Source: Thelonectria olida
Taxonomy: Eukaryota; Ascomycota; Sordariomycetes; Hypocreales; Nectriaceae
NCBI GenBank assembly: GCA_020736575.1
Contig: JAGPYM010000043.1
Coordinates: 136,501-200,500 of the forward strand
Length of the DNA stretch: 64,000 bases
Direction: 5' to 3'
Shown: one piece after another, positions 35,790-47,770 of the stretch
Layout: each line of letters begins with the position of its first letter
How positions within the stretch are numbered: position 1 is the stretch's first letter
Program-made: the position numbers and the translations under genes
Notes under the pieces: model-generated
What the model was told of the DNA's origin: nothing
Databases searched by the model: none
Seen by the model: only the letters and a program-made list of their open reading frames with translations

Positions 35790-38700
35790 ATGTCGTATGA
35801 ACGTTTAGGCAAGTACCCGACAATCCCTCGTGACCCCGTCACCCCCCGTCCCCTTTCCCGTCTTCTCTTCCTCACATGAAACTCCTCCACCCTTGGCCGC
35901 ACGCCCCTGGCTGTTTGCTCGAGATTGCCATCTTCCCTCCCAAGCATCCGACTTGAAGTTGAGCAGTTTCAACTCTGTTCGTTTCTTTGCCCTAAACAAC
36001 CCATTTTGTTCCATTCTCGCAAAAGGCCCTTTGTCGCAGGTTCGACACAGGCTTGCGTGTTCAGGCGCAAAAGGCGACGCGAACATTGTGGCGGAGCCTT
36101 TCTTGGTCATCCGCAACCTATTTACTCTGCCCGCAAGTTTTTCGGTTGTCGCTGTCTGCAATGTGTAGACCTCCTCAGATTTCCCTTGAACGCTGAAAAA
36201 CTCGATCCTAACGTCAATTTCTACCAGACGACGATTACTACAACAATATGGACCGGCGGGGTCAAGGTCAACACCGCACCCCTTCACCGGGGCAACATGG
36301 ATACAATCTGGACGATAACCCATATGGCCAGCAGCAGTACTCGCAGTCCAATGTCAACATGCCCTCTGCGGACATGCATCGAATGGGCACTCCCAGCGAT
36401 CACCTGACCCTCAACCCTGCGGTGAGTGCGCGTCCATTCTTGCGCCTTGCGCAGGCTGCACGCCTCAAACCCGCCCGCTTTGAACCTAGAGCTAATGTCA
36501 ATCTGCGCCAGTATTCCGACGTCAACGTGAACCAGCCGCACGATGGCTACGGTGACTACGCGGTGAATCCCGAGAGACACCACGATGCCTACGGAAACCA
36601 ACCCTACGAGCCGAACCCGCAAGAAGCTTACGACTACGACTACGATGACGGCCGACCGATGCTGCCACATCAGGGAACTAACCTATCTCACGAGGGCTAC
36701 CAAGATGCACCGGCCCCGACTCCAACCCCAATGGGAGGAGGACTTTCGCGAGCCAAGACCGTCAGGAAGAAGGTTGAGCTGTACCGAGGCAACCTGGTTC
36801 TCGATTGCCCAGTCCCCCCCGCGCTTCTCAGTCAAAATCCCCATGGCGAGCGAGATGAGTTTACGCACATGCGATATTCGGCCGTCACTTGCGACCCCAA
36901 CCAATTCTACGACCAAAACTTTACCCTGCGACAAAGGCTCTTCAGCAAGCCACGACACACCGAGCTGTTCGTCGTCGTCACCATGTATAACGAGGACGAT
37001 GTACTCTTTGCCCGAACCATGATGGGTGTTTTCAAGAACGTAGAATACATGTGCAACCGCCCCAACAGCAAGACTTGGGGCAAGGATGCCTGGAAGAAGA
37101 TTGTTGTCTGCATTGTGAGCGATGGTCGTGCCAAGATTAACCCCCGAACCCGGTCTCTCTTGGCTGGTATGGGAGTGTTCCAGGAAGGTATCGCACAGCA
37201 AAAGGTCAACGACGCCGACGTTGAAGCTCACGTCTACGAATACACCACCCAAACACATCTGCAGCTCAAGAATGACGTGGTCTCGCTCGTCCACAGACGC
37301 CAACCCGTACAGATTCTTTTCTGTCTCAAAGAGAAGAACGCCAAGAAGATCAACTCGCACAGATGGTTCTTCTCAGCTTTTGGCCGAGTTCTCGACCCCA
37401 ACATTTGCGTCCTTCTCGATGCCGGTACCCGTCCTGGTGGCAACTCCATCTACCATCTTTGGAAGGCGTTCGACTTGGAACCCATGTGCGCAGGCTCTTG
37501 TGGTGAAATCAAGGCCATGTTGGGTACTGGCGGAAGGTTCTTATTGAACCCCCTGGTTGCCGCTCAGAACTTCGAGTACAAGATGAGCAACATTCTCGAC
37601 AAGCCCCTGGAATCGGCTTTCGGTTTCATTTCCGTGTTGCCTGGTGCCTTTTCTGCGTACCGATACGTTGCTCTGCAAAACGATAAGAACGGGCAAGGGC
37701 CTCTGGAAAAGTACTTCTTGGGAGAGACACTGCACGGTGGAGGCGAGGCTGGCCTTTTCGAGTCCAACATGTACTTGGCCGAGGATCGTATTCTCTGCTT
37801 CGAGCTTGTCACCAAGCGAAACTGCCACTGGATTCTGCAGTATGTCAAGTCTGCCACTGGTGAGACTGATGTGCCCGACACCATCGAAGAGCTGGTCCTT
37901 CAGCGACGTCGTTGGCTGAACGGATCCTTCTTTGCCGCCATCTATGCCATTGCCCATTTCCACGACTTCTTCCGCTCCGATCACACTGCTCTGCGCAAAT
38001 TCGCCTTCTTTATCGAATTCATCTTCAACACCATCAACATGATTTTCGCCTGGTTTGCTATTGGTAACTTCTTCCTGGTTTTCAAGATTTTGACAACAAG
38101 TCTGGGCGACGACTCTCTGCTCGGTAGAACTGGAGAGATTCTGGGTGTCATCTTTACTTGGCTCTACGGTGTCTGCTTAATTACCTGTTTCGTCCTGTCC
38201 CTGGGCAACCGACCTGCTGGATCTGGCAAGCTCTATGCATCCATGGTTTGGTTCTGGGGTGGCTTGATGATGTAGGTTCACTTGCTGTGTTTTGTCAATG
38301 ACTTTTACTAACTGTTGGCAGCTATCTCTTGTTTGCAGCTATTTTCATCTCGGTCAAGGCCATCCTCGCGGACGTGAATGACGAGGACGGCTTCAACATC
38401 GATCAACTTTTTAAGAACAAGGTCTTCTACACGCTCATCATTTCCGTCATGTCAACCTATGGACTCTGGATTATTGCGTCACTGATCATGTTCGACCCCT
38501 GGCACATGGTTACGTCTTTGGTCCAATACATGCTCCTGACTCCTTCGTTCACCAACGTTCTCAACGTCTATGCCTTCTGCAACACGCACGATGTGTCCTG
38601 GGGAACCAAGGGTGACGACAAGGCAGCCCCCATTGGTGTGGCCAAGGTGGAAAATGGAGAGATCAAAGCAGATTTGCCTTCAGAGGAAGGTCTCGATGCG

Positions 38701-39042
38701 CAGTACCAGCGAGAACTGACCGTTTTCAACCACAAGTTCGTCCCAGAGAAGAAGGATCCCACGCCTGCGCAGCTCGAGGAGAAGAAGATGGATTACTACA
38801 AGGGTGTGCGAACTGGTGTCGTTCTGATCTGGATGGTGATGAACTTTGCCCTGGCGGCCATTGTGCTGAGCTCTGCCGGCCTGGAGAAGATTACTCCTGG
38901 CGACAAAGACAACGAGGACACGGCGCTGGCTCGTTCCAACATTTACCTGACGGTTGTCTTGTGGAGTGTGGCAGGACTGAGCGCCTTCAAGTTCATAGGT
39001 GCCATGTGGTTCTTGATCGTGCGTATGTTCCGCGGTGTCTGA
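35790..39042 (+). CDS. Chitin synthase, division 1 (class III-like)
   Basis: Four exons (35790-35808, 36228-36421, 36512-38271, 38322-39042) encode 897 residues. The enzyme polymerises UDP-GlcNAc into chitin at the plasma membrane. The N-terminus is Asp/Tyr/Gln-rich (MSYERLDDDYYNN). Then come the chitin synthase N-terminal block ([19 protein letters not shown]), the glycosyltransferase core ([46 protein letters not shown]; the product-site motif QRRRWLNG near residue 534) and about seven transmembrane helices, ending in [21 protein letters not shown] and a short tail. The [33 protein letters not shown] region fits class III. Class is assigned from memory of these motifs and not aligned. Intron 1 is a 419 nt GC-AG intron after only 19 coding bases. 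Intron 2 is 90 nt and stop-free. Confidence 0.95.
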
Positions 39043-39395
39043 TCGCGGACGACGGTTGTCTGCTTGGGTGTGCCCGCCACGAGCCAGACGTGGTTTGTAT
39101 CCTTTCAGCTATACCCCGTTGATTTTTATTTGGATGTTGCCCTTGGGATTTCAGGGTTCGGAGTACTGTGCTGTCGTGTCAGCGTGTACGTGTATTTGAT
39201 TGCTGTTTTGTGTTCATGTCCATCAGGTATTAAACTAAACGCACAGCCGCCCGACGATTGGAGATGGCGTTGGGGGTTACCAGAGGAATGAAAGTCAGGT
39301 ATATACGTATTAGGATGAAGAATATAACGACTCTAGTTTTCATGTCTAACGTCGTGGTCCGCGAGAATTGTGCTTATACATGTACGTGAGTTCAG
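39043..39395. other. Short intergenic between convergent chitin synthase and DLH-like/SnoaL genes
   Basis: 3' flanks only. Nothing else seen. Confidence 0.5.
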
Positions 39396-40753
39396 TTACA
39401 GCGTGCTCCCGTCCTTGAGATCTGTCTCCCTTACACTAAAGCTGAACATTTCGTTTGACTCCTTGGAGTTCTTCTCCCGCATCTTCAATGCCGTCTCCAC
39501 ACCTGCGACTGGGACTCTGTACTCGAACCTCTTTCCCTCTGCCGCAGACTGTCCGTCGGGGAGGCGGTACGGGAACGAGAGGTACTCTGGCAGGAGACCC
39601 ATCTGTCGGAGCACGCTGCCTTGGTCCCAAGCAATGTGTTCGTGATACAGACGGTCCCCGCGGATGTTTACTACCGCCGTCATGGGAATCTCAACGTACT
39701 TGTCCGTCGGCGGAACACCAGGGGCGCTGCGTCTTGTTAGCTGGAGGCCAAAGGTGTGAGGGAGGGGGAGACGTACAGCCAGTCGACAGGCTTGTTGTGG
39801 GTGAACTTGTAGATGAACTCGTCGATGACGCGGTCTATGCCGACGGTGCGGCTGATGAGCTCGAGTTCCGTGTCGTCGGCGTTTTGGAAGATGAAGTGGT
39901 GGGTGTAGAAGTCGGTCAGGCGCTCGCGGCCAATGCCGCCCGTCATGGTGGGGATGTGGTTCACGTAGGGCTCCTGCACCATGGTGGCCATGGTGTGCTC
40001 GACGGAGCGATCGACGAACTCGTAGTGCGTGTGCTCATCCCAGATGGCCTCGAGGTCGAAGTAGGGCCCGTCGACGAGCGGCTTGAGGAAGCTCAGGTTG
40101 CGCGTGTGCGAGATGGCTTCCGAGGCGTAGTTGAACTCTGGGGTGAAGGGGGTTGCGAACGCGGAGGAGGTGAGGGAGGGGTAGAAGTACTGAGTGAGTT
40201 GGGGGGTGCGGGTTGGGAGGTTGGCGGATTTGCCGGCGAGATGGGCGAGGATGGGGATGGAAGAGGAGGGTTGGGGAGAGTCGGTGATGGCGGAGTAGAG
40301 GATCACGCCGGCGATTTTGGGGGTTGAGGAGAGGGAAGGGGTGATTTTGGTGTATAGACTTGGGTCGTATACTGAAGAGCGTGTGAGTTGAGTGTGAGAT
40401 GGGCATCATGAGTGAGGGGACTGACCAACGAGACCAATCTTGTCAGCGCCTGTACACTTTTCAAACTTGCTTAAGGCGGTGACAGCTGTTTTCAAGACAT
40501 TTGCATCCTCTGATATTGCAGACGATTGTATTTCCACGACGGCGAAGCCCTCCTCGGCCCATTTGACAGAGGGCGCAGGAACGCCGTTCCTGATGCTCGC
40601 GATGTCGTCGGCGGATGAGTCAGCTGTGAGGAGAATGACTGCGGGTCCATGGCCGCGACGGGAGAGCGGGGCGAGGAGGGATACGCCGGGTTGGATATGG
40701 CTTAATTGGACCTGTGGGAGGTTTGCTGGGGGATCAGAGCTGGGTGCATACAT
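39396..40753 (-). CDS. Dienelactone-hydrolase-like / SnoaL-like fusion protein
   Basis: Three exons (40753-40426, 40371-39777, 39726-39396) encode 417 residues. The N-terminal half (for example ILLTADSSADDIASIRNGVPAPSVKWAEEGFAVVEIQ) has an alpha/beta-hydrolase-like layout similar to carboxymethylenebutenolidase. Where the nucleophile elbow G-x-C-x-G should be, the sequence is GLVVYDPSL, so the hydrolase triad seems lost. The C-terminal half (ERLTDFYTHHFIFQNADDTELELISRTVGIDRVIDEFIYKFTHN ... GDRLYHEHIAWDQGSVLRQMGLLP) reads as a SnoaL/NTF2-like domain. Fungal genes of this type are annotated as carboxymethylenebutenolidase. The real activity is unknown and may sit in the SnoaL-like part. It shares a 572 bp promoter region with the divergent intact hydrolase at 41326. 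Confidence 0.8.
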
Positions 40754-41325
40754 GGTTGGTGGTGGTGGTGGTGATGAGTTGGTTGGGCGAGGGAGTCTGA
40801 GGCCGGGGATGGATCATGGAGTTTAGTTAAATGCCCGGGAGAGATTCCAATTGAGACAAGCGCCAGCCCTGTATATCCGGCTGATATCTCTCCTTTTGTT
40901 CAACACGGATATTTTGTTTGTATTTTGACGTCTCGATAGAGTGTCGCTATCCTCGTTGATTACAAAGTGCTTGTCTTGGTTGGGTGGCTCACCTCCTCGC
41001 CTCCTCACCGGTGCGTTACCCGCCCTCGGATAAAGCACCCCGCTCGTCGGAATTCACATGATAAGGAGATGGACGAGCTACACTGTGTGTTCCACTGGGT
41101 AATCACTGCCTTTTTGATTGCCGACGTCGTCGTTCGTCCGCTGAGAAACGAGTCCCCTCGGCTACGAACAGTTTTGCCCGATTGCGCGTGGTCGAGTAGC
41201 CGGTTCATGGAAAGGGAATGGACAAGTATTACAAGGGTAGAGATTAATCCAAATAGACATCATGTGTTGGAACCATTTAAGAAGAGATTCCGTTTTGCTG
41301 CTGCAATAGCGTTACACCAACAATC
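40754..41325. other. Bidirectional promoter region between two dienelactone-hydrolase-family genes
   Basis: 572 bp between head-to-head start codons. A GGT/GGTGGT repeat lies near 40756-40773. No distinct operator was recognised. Confidence 0.5.
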
Positions 41326-42204
41326 ATGGCTTCTAACCCCCCTGCTGAGTGTTGCCACACGGGCTTCCTCCACGAGTAAGTCTACGCGGTTCCTAAGAAT
41401 CTGATATGTGAGACTGACCACTGGCATCAACAGAGGAACGCCCAGAGGAAGAGACATTACGATCAAGAATGGCATCCAGGCCTATCTTGCGGCTGCTCCT
41501 GCGTCAAAAGCCCACCAAGGAATCGGCCTTTTGTACGTGCCCGACATTGTCGGCATCTGGCAAAACAGCAAGCTGATGGCTGATGCCTTTGCGGCCGAGG
41601 GATACACATGTCTCGTTCTGGACTTGTTTAACGGCGATCCTGCGCCCCTGAACATGGACAACTTTGATGTCATGGGCTGGTTTGCCAAGGGCTCTACCGG
41701 CGATAACCCTCATACAAAGGAGTTTGTCGACCCTGTTATTCTGGCGGGCATCAAGTACTTGCGGGAGAGCGGAGTGACGCATATCGGAGCTGTGGGATAC
41801 TGCTTCGGCGCCAAGGTTTGCGACATCCCCATCCAGAGTGCAATATTGGGGAGACTAATTGGGCGTTACAGTTTGTTATCCGCCACTACAAGGACGGCAT
41901 CGAGTGCGGCTTCGTCGCCCACCCTTCGTTCGTCGAAGCCGAAGAACTCTCTGCCATTACCGGACCGCTATCGATTGCAGCTGCTGAGACGGATGATATC
42001 TTCCCTGCTGAGAAGCGACACGAGTCAGAGAAGATTCTCACCGAGACGAAGCAAGACTTCCAGATCACCTTGTTCTCTGGAGTTGAACATGGGTTCGCGG
42101 TGAGGGGTGATCCGAATGTCAAGGTGCAGCGGTTTGCAAAGGAGCAGGCGTTTAGACAGGCGGTTGCTTGGTTTGACAATCATCTTGTGGATAAGAGCCA
42201 TTAG
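41326..42204 (+). CDS. Dienelactone hydrolase family protein
   Basis: Three exons (41326-41375, 41434-41815, 41872-42204) encode 254 residues. The catalytic triad is visible: Cys140 in VGYCFGAK, an Asp in ETDDIFP (185/186) and His217 in SGVEHGFAVRGD. That is the usual Cys/Asp/His arrangement of dienelactone hydrolases, which open lactones in the degradation of (chloro)aromatics. Many fungal paralogues have broader carboxylesterase activity. The N-terminal MASNPPAECCHTGFLHEGTPRG is typical of the fungal group, and the first exon ends at GA|GTAAGT. It is head-to-head with the fusion gene on its left. Confidence 0.92.
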
Positions 42205-42350
42205 GACAGTAATATGTAGATAGAGAAGGAGACAGACTAGCAAGTTATTCAAGCAATCAATTCAGAGCTTGTCCTATTTGTGTTTCTGTCTGGGGAGCAC
42301 AGCGAAACCGTTGCATCCTCTCCCAGCTTGAACCCTCATCAACGACCAGA

Positions 42351-43953
42351 CTACGAAATAGTTCCCGAGTTATCAGCACAATCAAAGACCTTGGTAATAA
42401 GTCCATTTGCATAAGCGTCCTTGATGGAAAGAGCCACACCGTACCTAAAGAGACTGTTAGTTGATGGAATGAACTACTCCCACGTTGCAGAATACACTTA
42501 CGTTCCGCCAATGACCATGAACAGGCCAATCAGCACAATCAACACATGGAACCCATACTTGGCCTTTTCAGCCCCCGTTCCGCTCTTGTATGACTTGAAA
42601 TCGTACATCCACAACATGGCAGGGAAGACGAGACTGAAAGGTGCGAAGCAGAGGGATCCCGCAAGGCCCAGAAGATAGTTGAGGATGGGGACGGCTTCGG
42701 CAACGATGAAGCCGAGAATACCGAGTACGAGGTTCGAGCCGAGCCATGTCGTCCAGTGAACGACTGTGTTCTCCTGGAGGTGGCGAGAGTCACGCAAGAT
42801 GCGCACAAACATGTACTTGGCGGCCACGTGCTGGTAGATGCCAACACCAATGACCAGACCAGGCAGCGCAATGCCGTAGGAAATCTTCTTGAAAAGAGTG
42901 CCTGCACTGCCAAAAGCCGGCGTGGTAAGCCACACTCCGCACCAGCGGTAGATGACGAGCGAGAAGGTCAGGTACATGGCCCCGACCAGAACGCCCGTCA
43001 CCAGGGCGGCCTTGCGGTAGTCCTGCGGGCGCTTCATCTCGGAGAGGACGGGCAGATACATGGACGATCCGCTCCCGCTGATGAAGATGTTGGCGCTCGC
43101 CGTGATGCCAGCCGCGAAGCCCGGCGACGCGACGGCCACCCAGCCGAGATCAAAAGCGCCCGTCTTCGGAGCCGCGGCGGGACGATCTTGCTGCGTGACG
43201 GCGACGACGAAGATGAAGACGGCGACGAAAAAGGTCGCGAAGCCGAACCAGGTCAGCCATCCGAGACGGGAAAAGGTGCGGACCGAGGAGAAGCCCGTGA
43301 TGATGACGGCCGAGACGAAGCTGAAGACGACGGTGCAGGCGCCGTGCTCGGAGAGGGCGTTGAAGGCGGTCGAGCAGGAGACGATGCCGGCGGCGGTGAT
43401 GAGGACCTGGGCGATGAGGATCTGGAGGCCGACGAGTTCTTTGCCCACTCGGCCCCAGAGGAGGCCGCACATGTCAGCGAGAGCTGGGATGCGTTTAGTG
43501 AATGGTCTTGATGAGTGCCGGAGGAGGGGAAGACGTACTGTGGCATTCAGGATGTCGGTTACGGAAATCTCCAAGGATAACGGCAGTGTCTACGCACAAT
43601 GGTTAACGCTTGTCGTTTGGTATACTCCCGTCTGGGAAGCCAGTTTTCTACGAACAGGTATTCAGGATTTCCCAACCGACGATGGACAAGGCGCCTCCCA
43701 CAGCACCGAGAGTAGCCAGCGAGCCGGGCACGCTCAGGATGCTCATGGCGAACTGGATCTTGAGGAAGATGATTGTGGCGCGCTGCCAGGTGACGGTGCG
43801 GAAGTTGACGCCGTCGGCCGAGTCCTTGAAGACGTCGTGGGTTTCGAACATTTCGCCCTTCATGCTGGGGGCGTTGCTGGCGGTCATGACTTGGGACTCG
43901 ATGTTGTCCGGAGCCATGGTGTTGCCTCCGGTGGATTCGTCGGGGACACCCAT
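42351..43953 (-). CDS. Amino-acid permease, AAAP/MTR family
   Basis: Four exons (43953-43656, 43589-43539, 43483-42502, 42444-42351) encode 474 residues. The N-terminal cytoplasmic segment carries [49 protein letters not shown], the start of the AAAP (Aa_trans) fold as in Neurospora MTR, a neutral aliphatic/aromatic amino-acid permease. About eleven hydrophobic helices follow. The proton-coupled import of amino acids across the plasma membrane is the family role. The exact substrate is not readable. The 51-base exon 2 ([17 protein letters not shown]) is needed to keep the second helix intact. All introns are GT-AG and small (52-66 nt). Confidence 0.9.
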
Positions 43954-44797
43954 TGCGGTGCAAGGTGATGGGCTTGAAGAAACACGAGATCTGAAGTTGC
44001 ACGGAGGACTTAAGACTTAGAGTGCTGTAATCACGAATGGAGATCAGGGTTGCATTGGAAGCTGGGGTGTTTGCACAAGATATACTTGGTAGACAACTCG
44101 TTATCACTACCTAGGTAGGCTAGATGCTCGTTTGACGGATTCTCAGCTGTTTGACAAGGGATCAAGGGTCCAAGCAAGAGTGCCAATTGACAGATAGCCC
44201 ATATCCGGCATCGGCCATGGACCTTGTGTGGTCTTTGCCTGCCATTGCCCATGCCTCAATTGGTATGTTATCGTGAGGGGGGGAGGACATGCAGTGTGCA
44301 AACCATTGGTGCAATTCCCGCCATCTTTGGATGCATTCGACGGGTATCTTTACCATGAGCAGCTGGCGGAAAGACGAGTCTCCTTATATGGTCTGGTGCT
44401 GAAGATGGGGCTGGTTTGACGTGCGGATATCTTCAAGGGTCATGGACGGAGGAGGGAGACATGATAGACCCGCACAGTTTGAGCACCAGCCGTCGGACAC
44501 CGTCACGGAGGGGCTCGAGATAGCCGGGGCCTTCTGACAGAGATAGCGACGAGATCTAGACCCGATGTGGCATGAATCTTCAAGGTTGGGAGAGTCGTCG
44601 TGTGGGGTAAAGGTACGGGGTAGCTTCATCTGTCATGATGCTGCATCCCCGGCGCATGGGTGAGGAAGATAGGCGAGTGGGGACTCTATCAAGTGTATTG
44701 ATTCAGAGAGGAGACATATTCGCACTCGAGTAAGGCAAAGGAGGGCGACGGCGACAGCTCTCTTCCTCCGCTGCAATCCTCGAGAACAATTGACACA
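43954..44797. other. Intergenic between divergent permease and Zn2Cys6 genes
   Basis: Head-to-head promoters. Contains the 12 bp palindrome CTACCTAGGTAG at 44107-44118. No gene seen. Confidence 0.5.
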
Positions 44798-47201
44798 ATG
44801 CCTCGCCCCAAGGTCCATCCCAGCCAGCGTCAGCGAGCCGCCGAGGCCTGCAACTTCTGCCGCGCCTCCAAGAAGCGATGCAGCGCCACGGTCCCTTGCA
44901 CGGCCTGCAAGAAGCGCGGCATCGAGGCCTCATGCTACCTCACGCACAAGCCCTGGGGCACGCGACGAACCCGCGAGAACGGCCACGCTCGCGCGCACAA
45001 CGGTAGCAACCCGGCCTCTGCTCCGTCCGTCATCACCACGACGAGCGCCGACTCCAGCTCCAGTTCCACTCGCCAGCATCCACCGCCGCACGAGTCGGAG
45101 CCGGAGCTCCAGCAACAACCGCAACGGCACGCTTCCTTGCCCCCGGAAGCGACCCCGTTGTGGAGTCCGGCGTCGTCGAGAAACGAAGCTGGACATGACT
45201 ATCGGCCTCTCTCGCCTTCCGAGTCGAGGGTCGACAGTCCGGGCGAGGTCCAGAGCAATGCGACGTCCAGCAGTCGCAAGCTGTCGTTTGGCCATGACCC
45301 TCACGCAAGGATGCTGCTGAACTTGCGGGGGAACCGAGGTATGCAAGCCTTTGACTAACTCACACGGCTGTTGAAGCTCATTATCGCAGTCTTCATTGGA
45401 GAAGCCGCATCGATATCGTTTCTTCAGTTCCTACGAGACACTGTCGAGGAGCAGATCGGCCCGTCGCAGTTTACGCGCAATGACAAGAGCCAAAACATGC
45501 TGGAAACGGCCCCGACGGTGTCGGACACGGCTGCGACGGTTGAACAAGACCCCGAAGCGCTCAGAGCCGAACATGTGTTGGAATACTACAGTATTTATCG
45601 CGCAGTTGTCAGTCCCCTCTGTTCTCGCGCAATGGCCGTTGCTCACCATATCGCAGACGGGCGGGTTCTTGGATGTTCTGTCATCGGCGGAGGCAGACAC
45701 TCTACTCAATGGCTCAAACCCGCAGCTTCACGCAGTGAGCGATGGGAGCCTCACCATGATGGATCTGGTCATCGCTCTCGGTGCGCAATGCAAATCCCCA
45801 AGCACTGCGCATGACGTTGGCCAGCATTACTTCCATCGAGCCCAGCGTCGCACCTTTTCCGCCATGCTTGAAGACCCGGACATCGACATGGTCAGGGCAT
45901 TTATTCTGATGACCTTTTACATGCTGGGACACTGTCGTCGGAATACGGCGTTCCTTTACTTGGGCATTGCTACGAGGGCGGCTGTGGCTCTGGGCTTGCA
46001 CCGTCGAGACTCGTTCTCGGATCTGAACAATCAGGAGGACAAATTGAGGTGAGTTTATATGACCTTATGATGGACTGAAAACAAGACTTTCTGACGTGGG
46101 TCGCATCTCAGATTGCGCGTCTGGATGAGTCTTTGCATTGTCGATATGCTCGTCAGCGCCATCCTCGGACGCCCTCCAGCAACACTATCACTGCGATTCG
46201 AAGTCGACCGCGAGCTTGCAGAATCGCCAGGAATCGCCACCGACCCCGACACCATCTGCCTGGTCGCCTCGTACAGAATAAGCTCCATCATCAACACGGC
46301 TGCCTACGAACTGTACGGCAAAGAAGCCGTCGCCCATGCTGCTGCCGAGCGCCTCCTGGAAGATATTGACAGATGGAGCCAATCCCTTCCTGGGTGCCTG
46401 AAGACGCAGTCTTCTCTCGCAGGCGGCGTGAGGACCCAGGCGGAAACAGTCCGCAATGTCCACATCTCTTGCATGTACTACTTTGCAGTTACGTTGGTCA
46501 CACGCCCTGTGTTGATATCGACCTTGAGCTCGCGGCCGGGCCTCGAAACGTCGGCGTCGTCACAGATGGCATCGGCGTGTTTGGACGCCGCACTGTATCT
46601 CATACAGACGTGTATGGATGCGCACCGGATGGGTTTCCTCCTCGGAAACATGTGCATTATGAAGTAAGTGCTCCAAATGAAGCCTTCCTGCAATTGAAGC
46701 TCACCATTTGAACCCTCCAGGGCATTGCTCTTCGCCGCCGGGCTTATCCTGGGCTTCGTCATGGTCGCTGAGCGAAACGCAGACTACGAAGTAGAAAAGA
46801 CGCTGCGCAGCGGAAAGGAAATCCTCGAGACACTGGCCATCCAGAGCCCGCAAGCTGCGCATTACTCAGAGATTCTGGGACTGCTGCTCAGCGCAATCGA
46901 GACGCCGCGAGGGAGGCTGGCATCGCGCGGCGGCAACAAGTACGTCGGACGGCTGTTCACCCTCGACCGGGCCACGGACAACCTGCCGGCTTTGGCGAGT
47001 ATTTCGGAAAACGCGGGACATGCCGTGGGAAAGGATGCAATGGGCTTGGGCGGCGGTGACGAGAGTGGCGTTTGGGTTGGGTTTCCGCAGCAGACACTGG
47101 CTGATATGGAAGGGAATTTTCTTTCGGGCTGGGACGCGTTGGATTTATCGCAGTGGGATAGTTTTCCCTTCTTAGGGCCTCGGAGTTTTTGTGTAGACTG
47201 A
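44798..47201 (+). CDS. Zn2Cys6 transcription factor with fungal-specific TF domain
   Basis: Five exons (44798-45338, 45390-45607, 45657-46048, 46112-46663, 46721-47201) encode 727 residues. The DNA-binding cluster is at the N-terminus: cysteines 18, 21, 28, 34, 37 and 46 (C-x2-C-x6-C-x5-C-x2-C-x8-C), in AEACNFCRASKKRC. A basic, Ser/Gln-rich linker follows. The middle homology region includes DLVIALGAQC, AQRRTFSAML, VRAFILMTFYMLGHCRRNTAFLYLGIATRAAVALGLHRRD and LRLRVWMSLCIVDMLVSAILGRPP, the core of the fungal-specific TF domain. The acidic C-terminus (ALDLSQWDSFPFLG) may activate transcription. The gene ends 569 bp before the co-oriented monooxygenase, a plausible target. Confidence 0.93.
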
Positions 47202-47770
47202 ACTGTACGAATCATGAATCTGCATCTATGTACGTACGTGCACTCTTCGTTCGCTTCGAGATCAAGAGATGATATCTTCACTTGCCCATTTGCCGACTCA
47301 ACCCGCTGCTATTTCTACTCGACGAAGTTTTACCACGCATACAACTTGGAATACATTGCGTGTGTAAGTGTTGCAAATTAGACGATGCTGTTAAAGTGAT
47401 AGGAAACCCGCATCTCCGTCATCCGAAGTTCCGCACTCAGCATCCGACTATCTGCGGATAATGCACCTCCATCATCCGCGCTTCCGTCCCCCACCATGCC
47501 TATTCTCATAGCCAAATGACGGTCGGACCGTGATCTCATTCGTCAGATGATCGCTACTGAGTCGAGTTGCGCCTTGTAAGACGCGGATAGTGACGGCATG
47601 GAGCATCATGACGGCGTTGAGGATGCAGGTAGATAAGTTTGATGAGAGTATCGTGGAGTTGAAAGTTTCTCATCAGCTTCGACAACCACTTTCAGACAAG
47701 GCAACAACTCGAGAGGAGACATCCCACCAACAGACCAACTTCTTTCTTTGAGCAAGCATCAGCAGACACC
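47202..47770. other. Promoter region of the flavin monooxygenase
   Basis: Contains three close CATCCG-type repeats (47418-47480: CGTCATCCGAAGTTCCG, CAGCATCCGAC, CCATCATCCGCGCTTCCG), which hold CCG triplets that Zn2Cys6 dimers often bind. No gene present. Confidence 0.5.

Noticed and set aside
39455..40327. 290-codon plus-strand frame rich in Gly, Val and Glu
   Set aside because: Antisense to the DLH-like/SnoaL fusion gene, whose spliced model is well supported.
42756..43511. 251-codon plus-strand frame rich in Arg, Asp and Glu
   Set aside because: Antisense to the amino-acid permease; its charged composition is the complement of hydrophobic helix codons.
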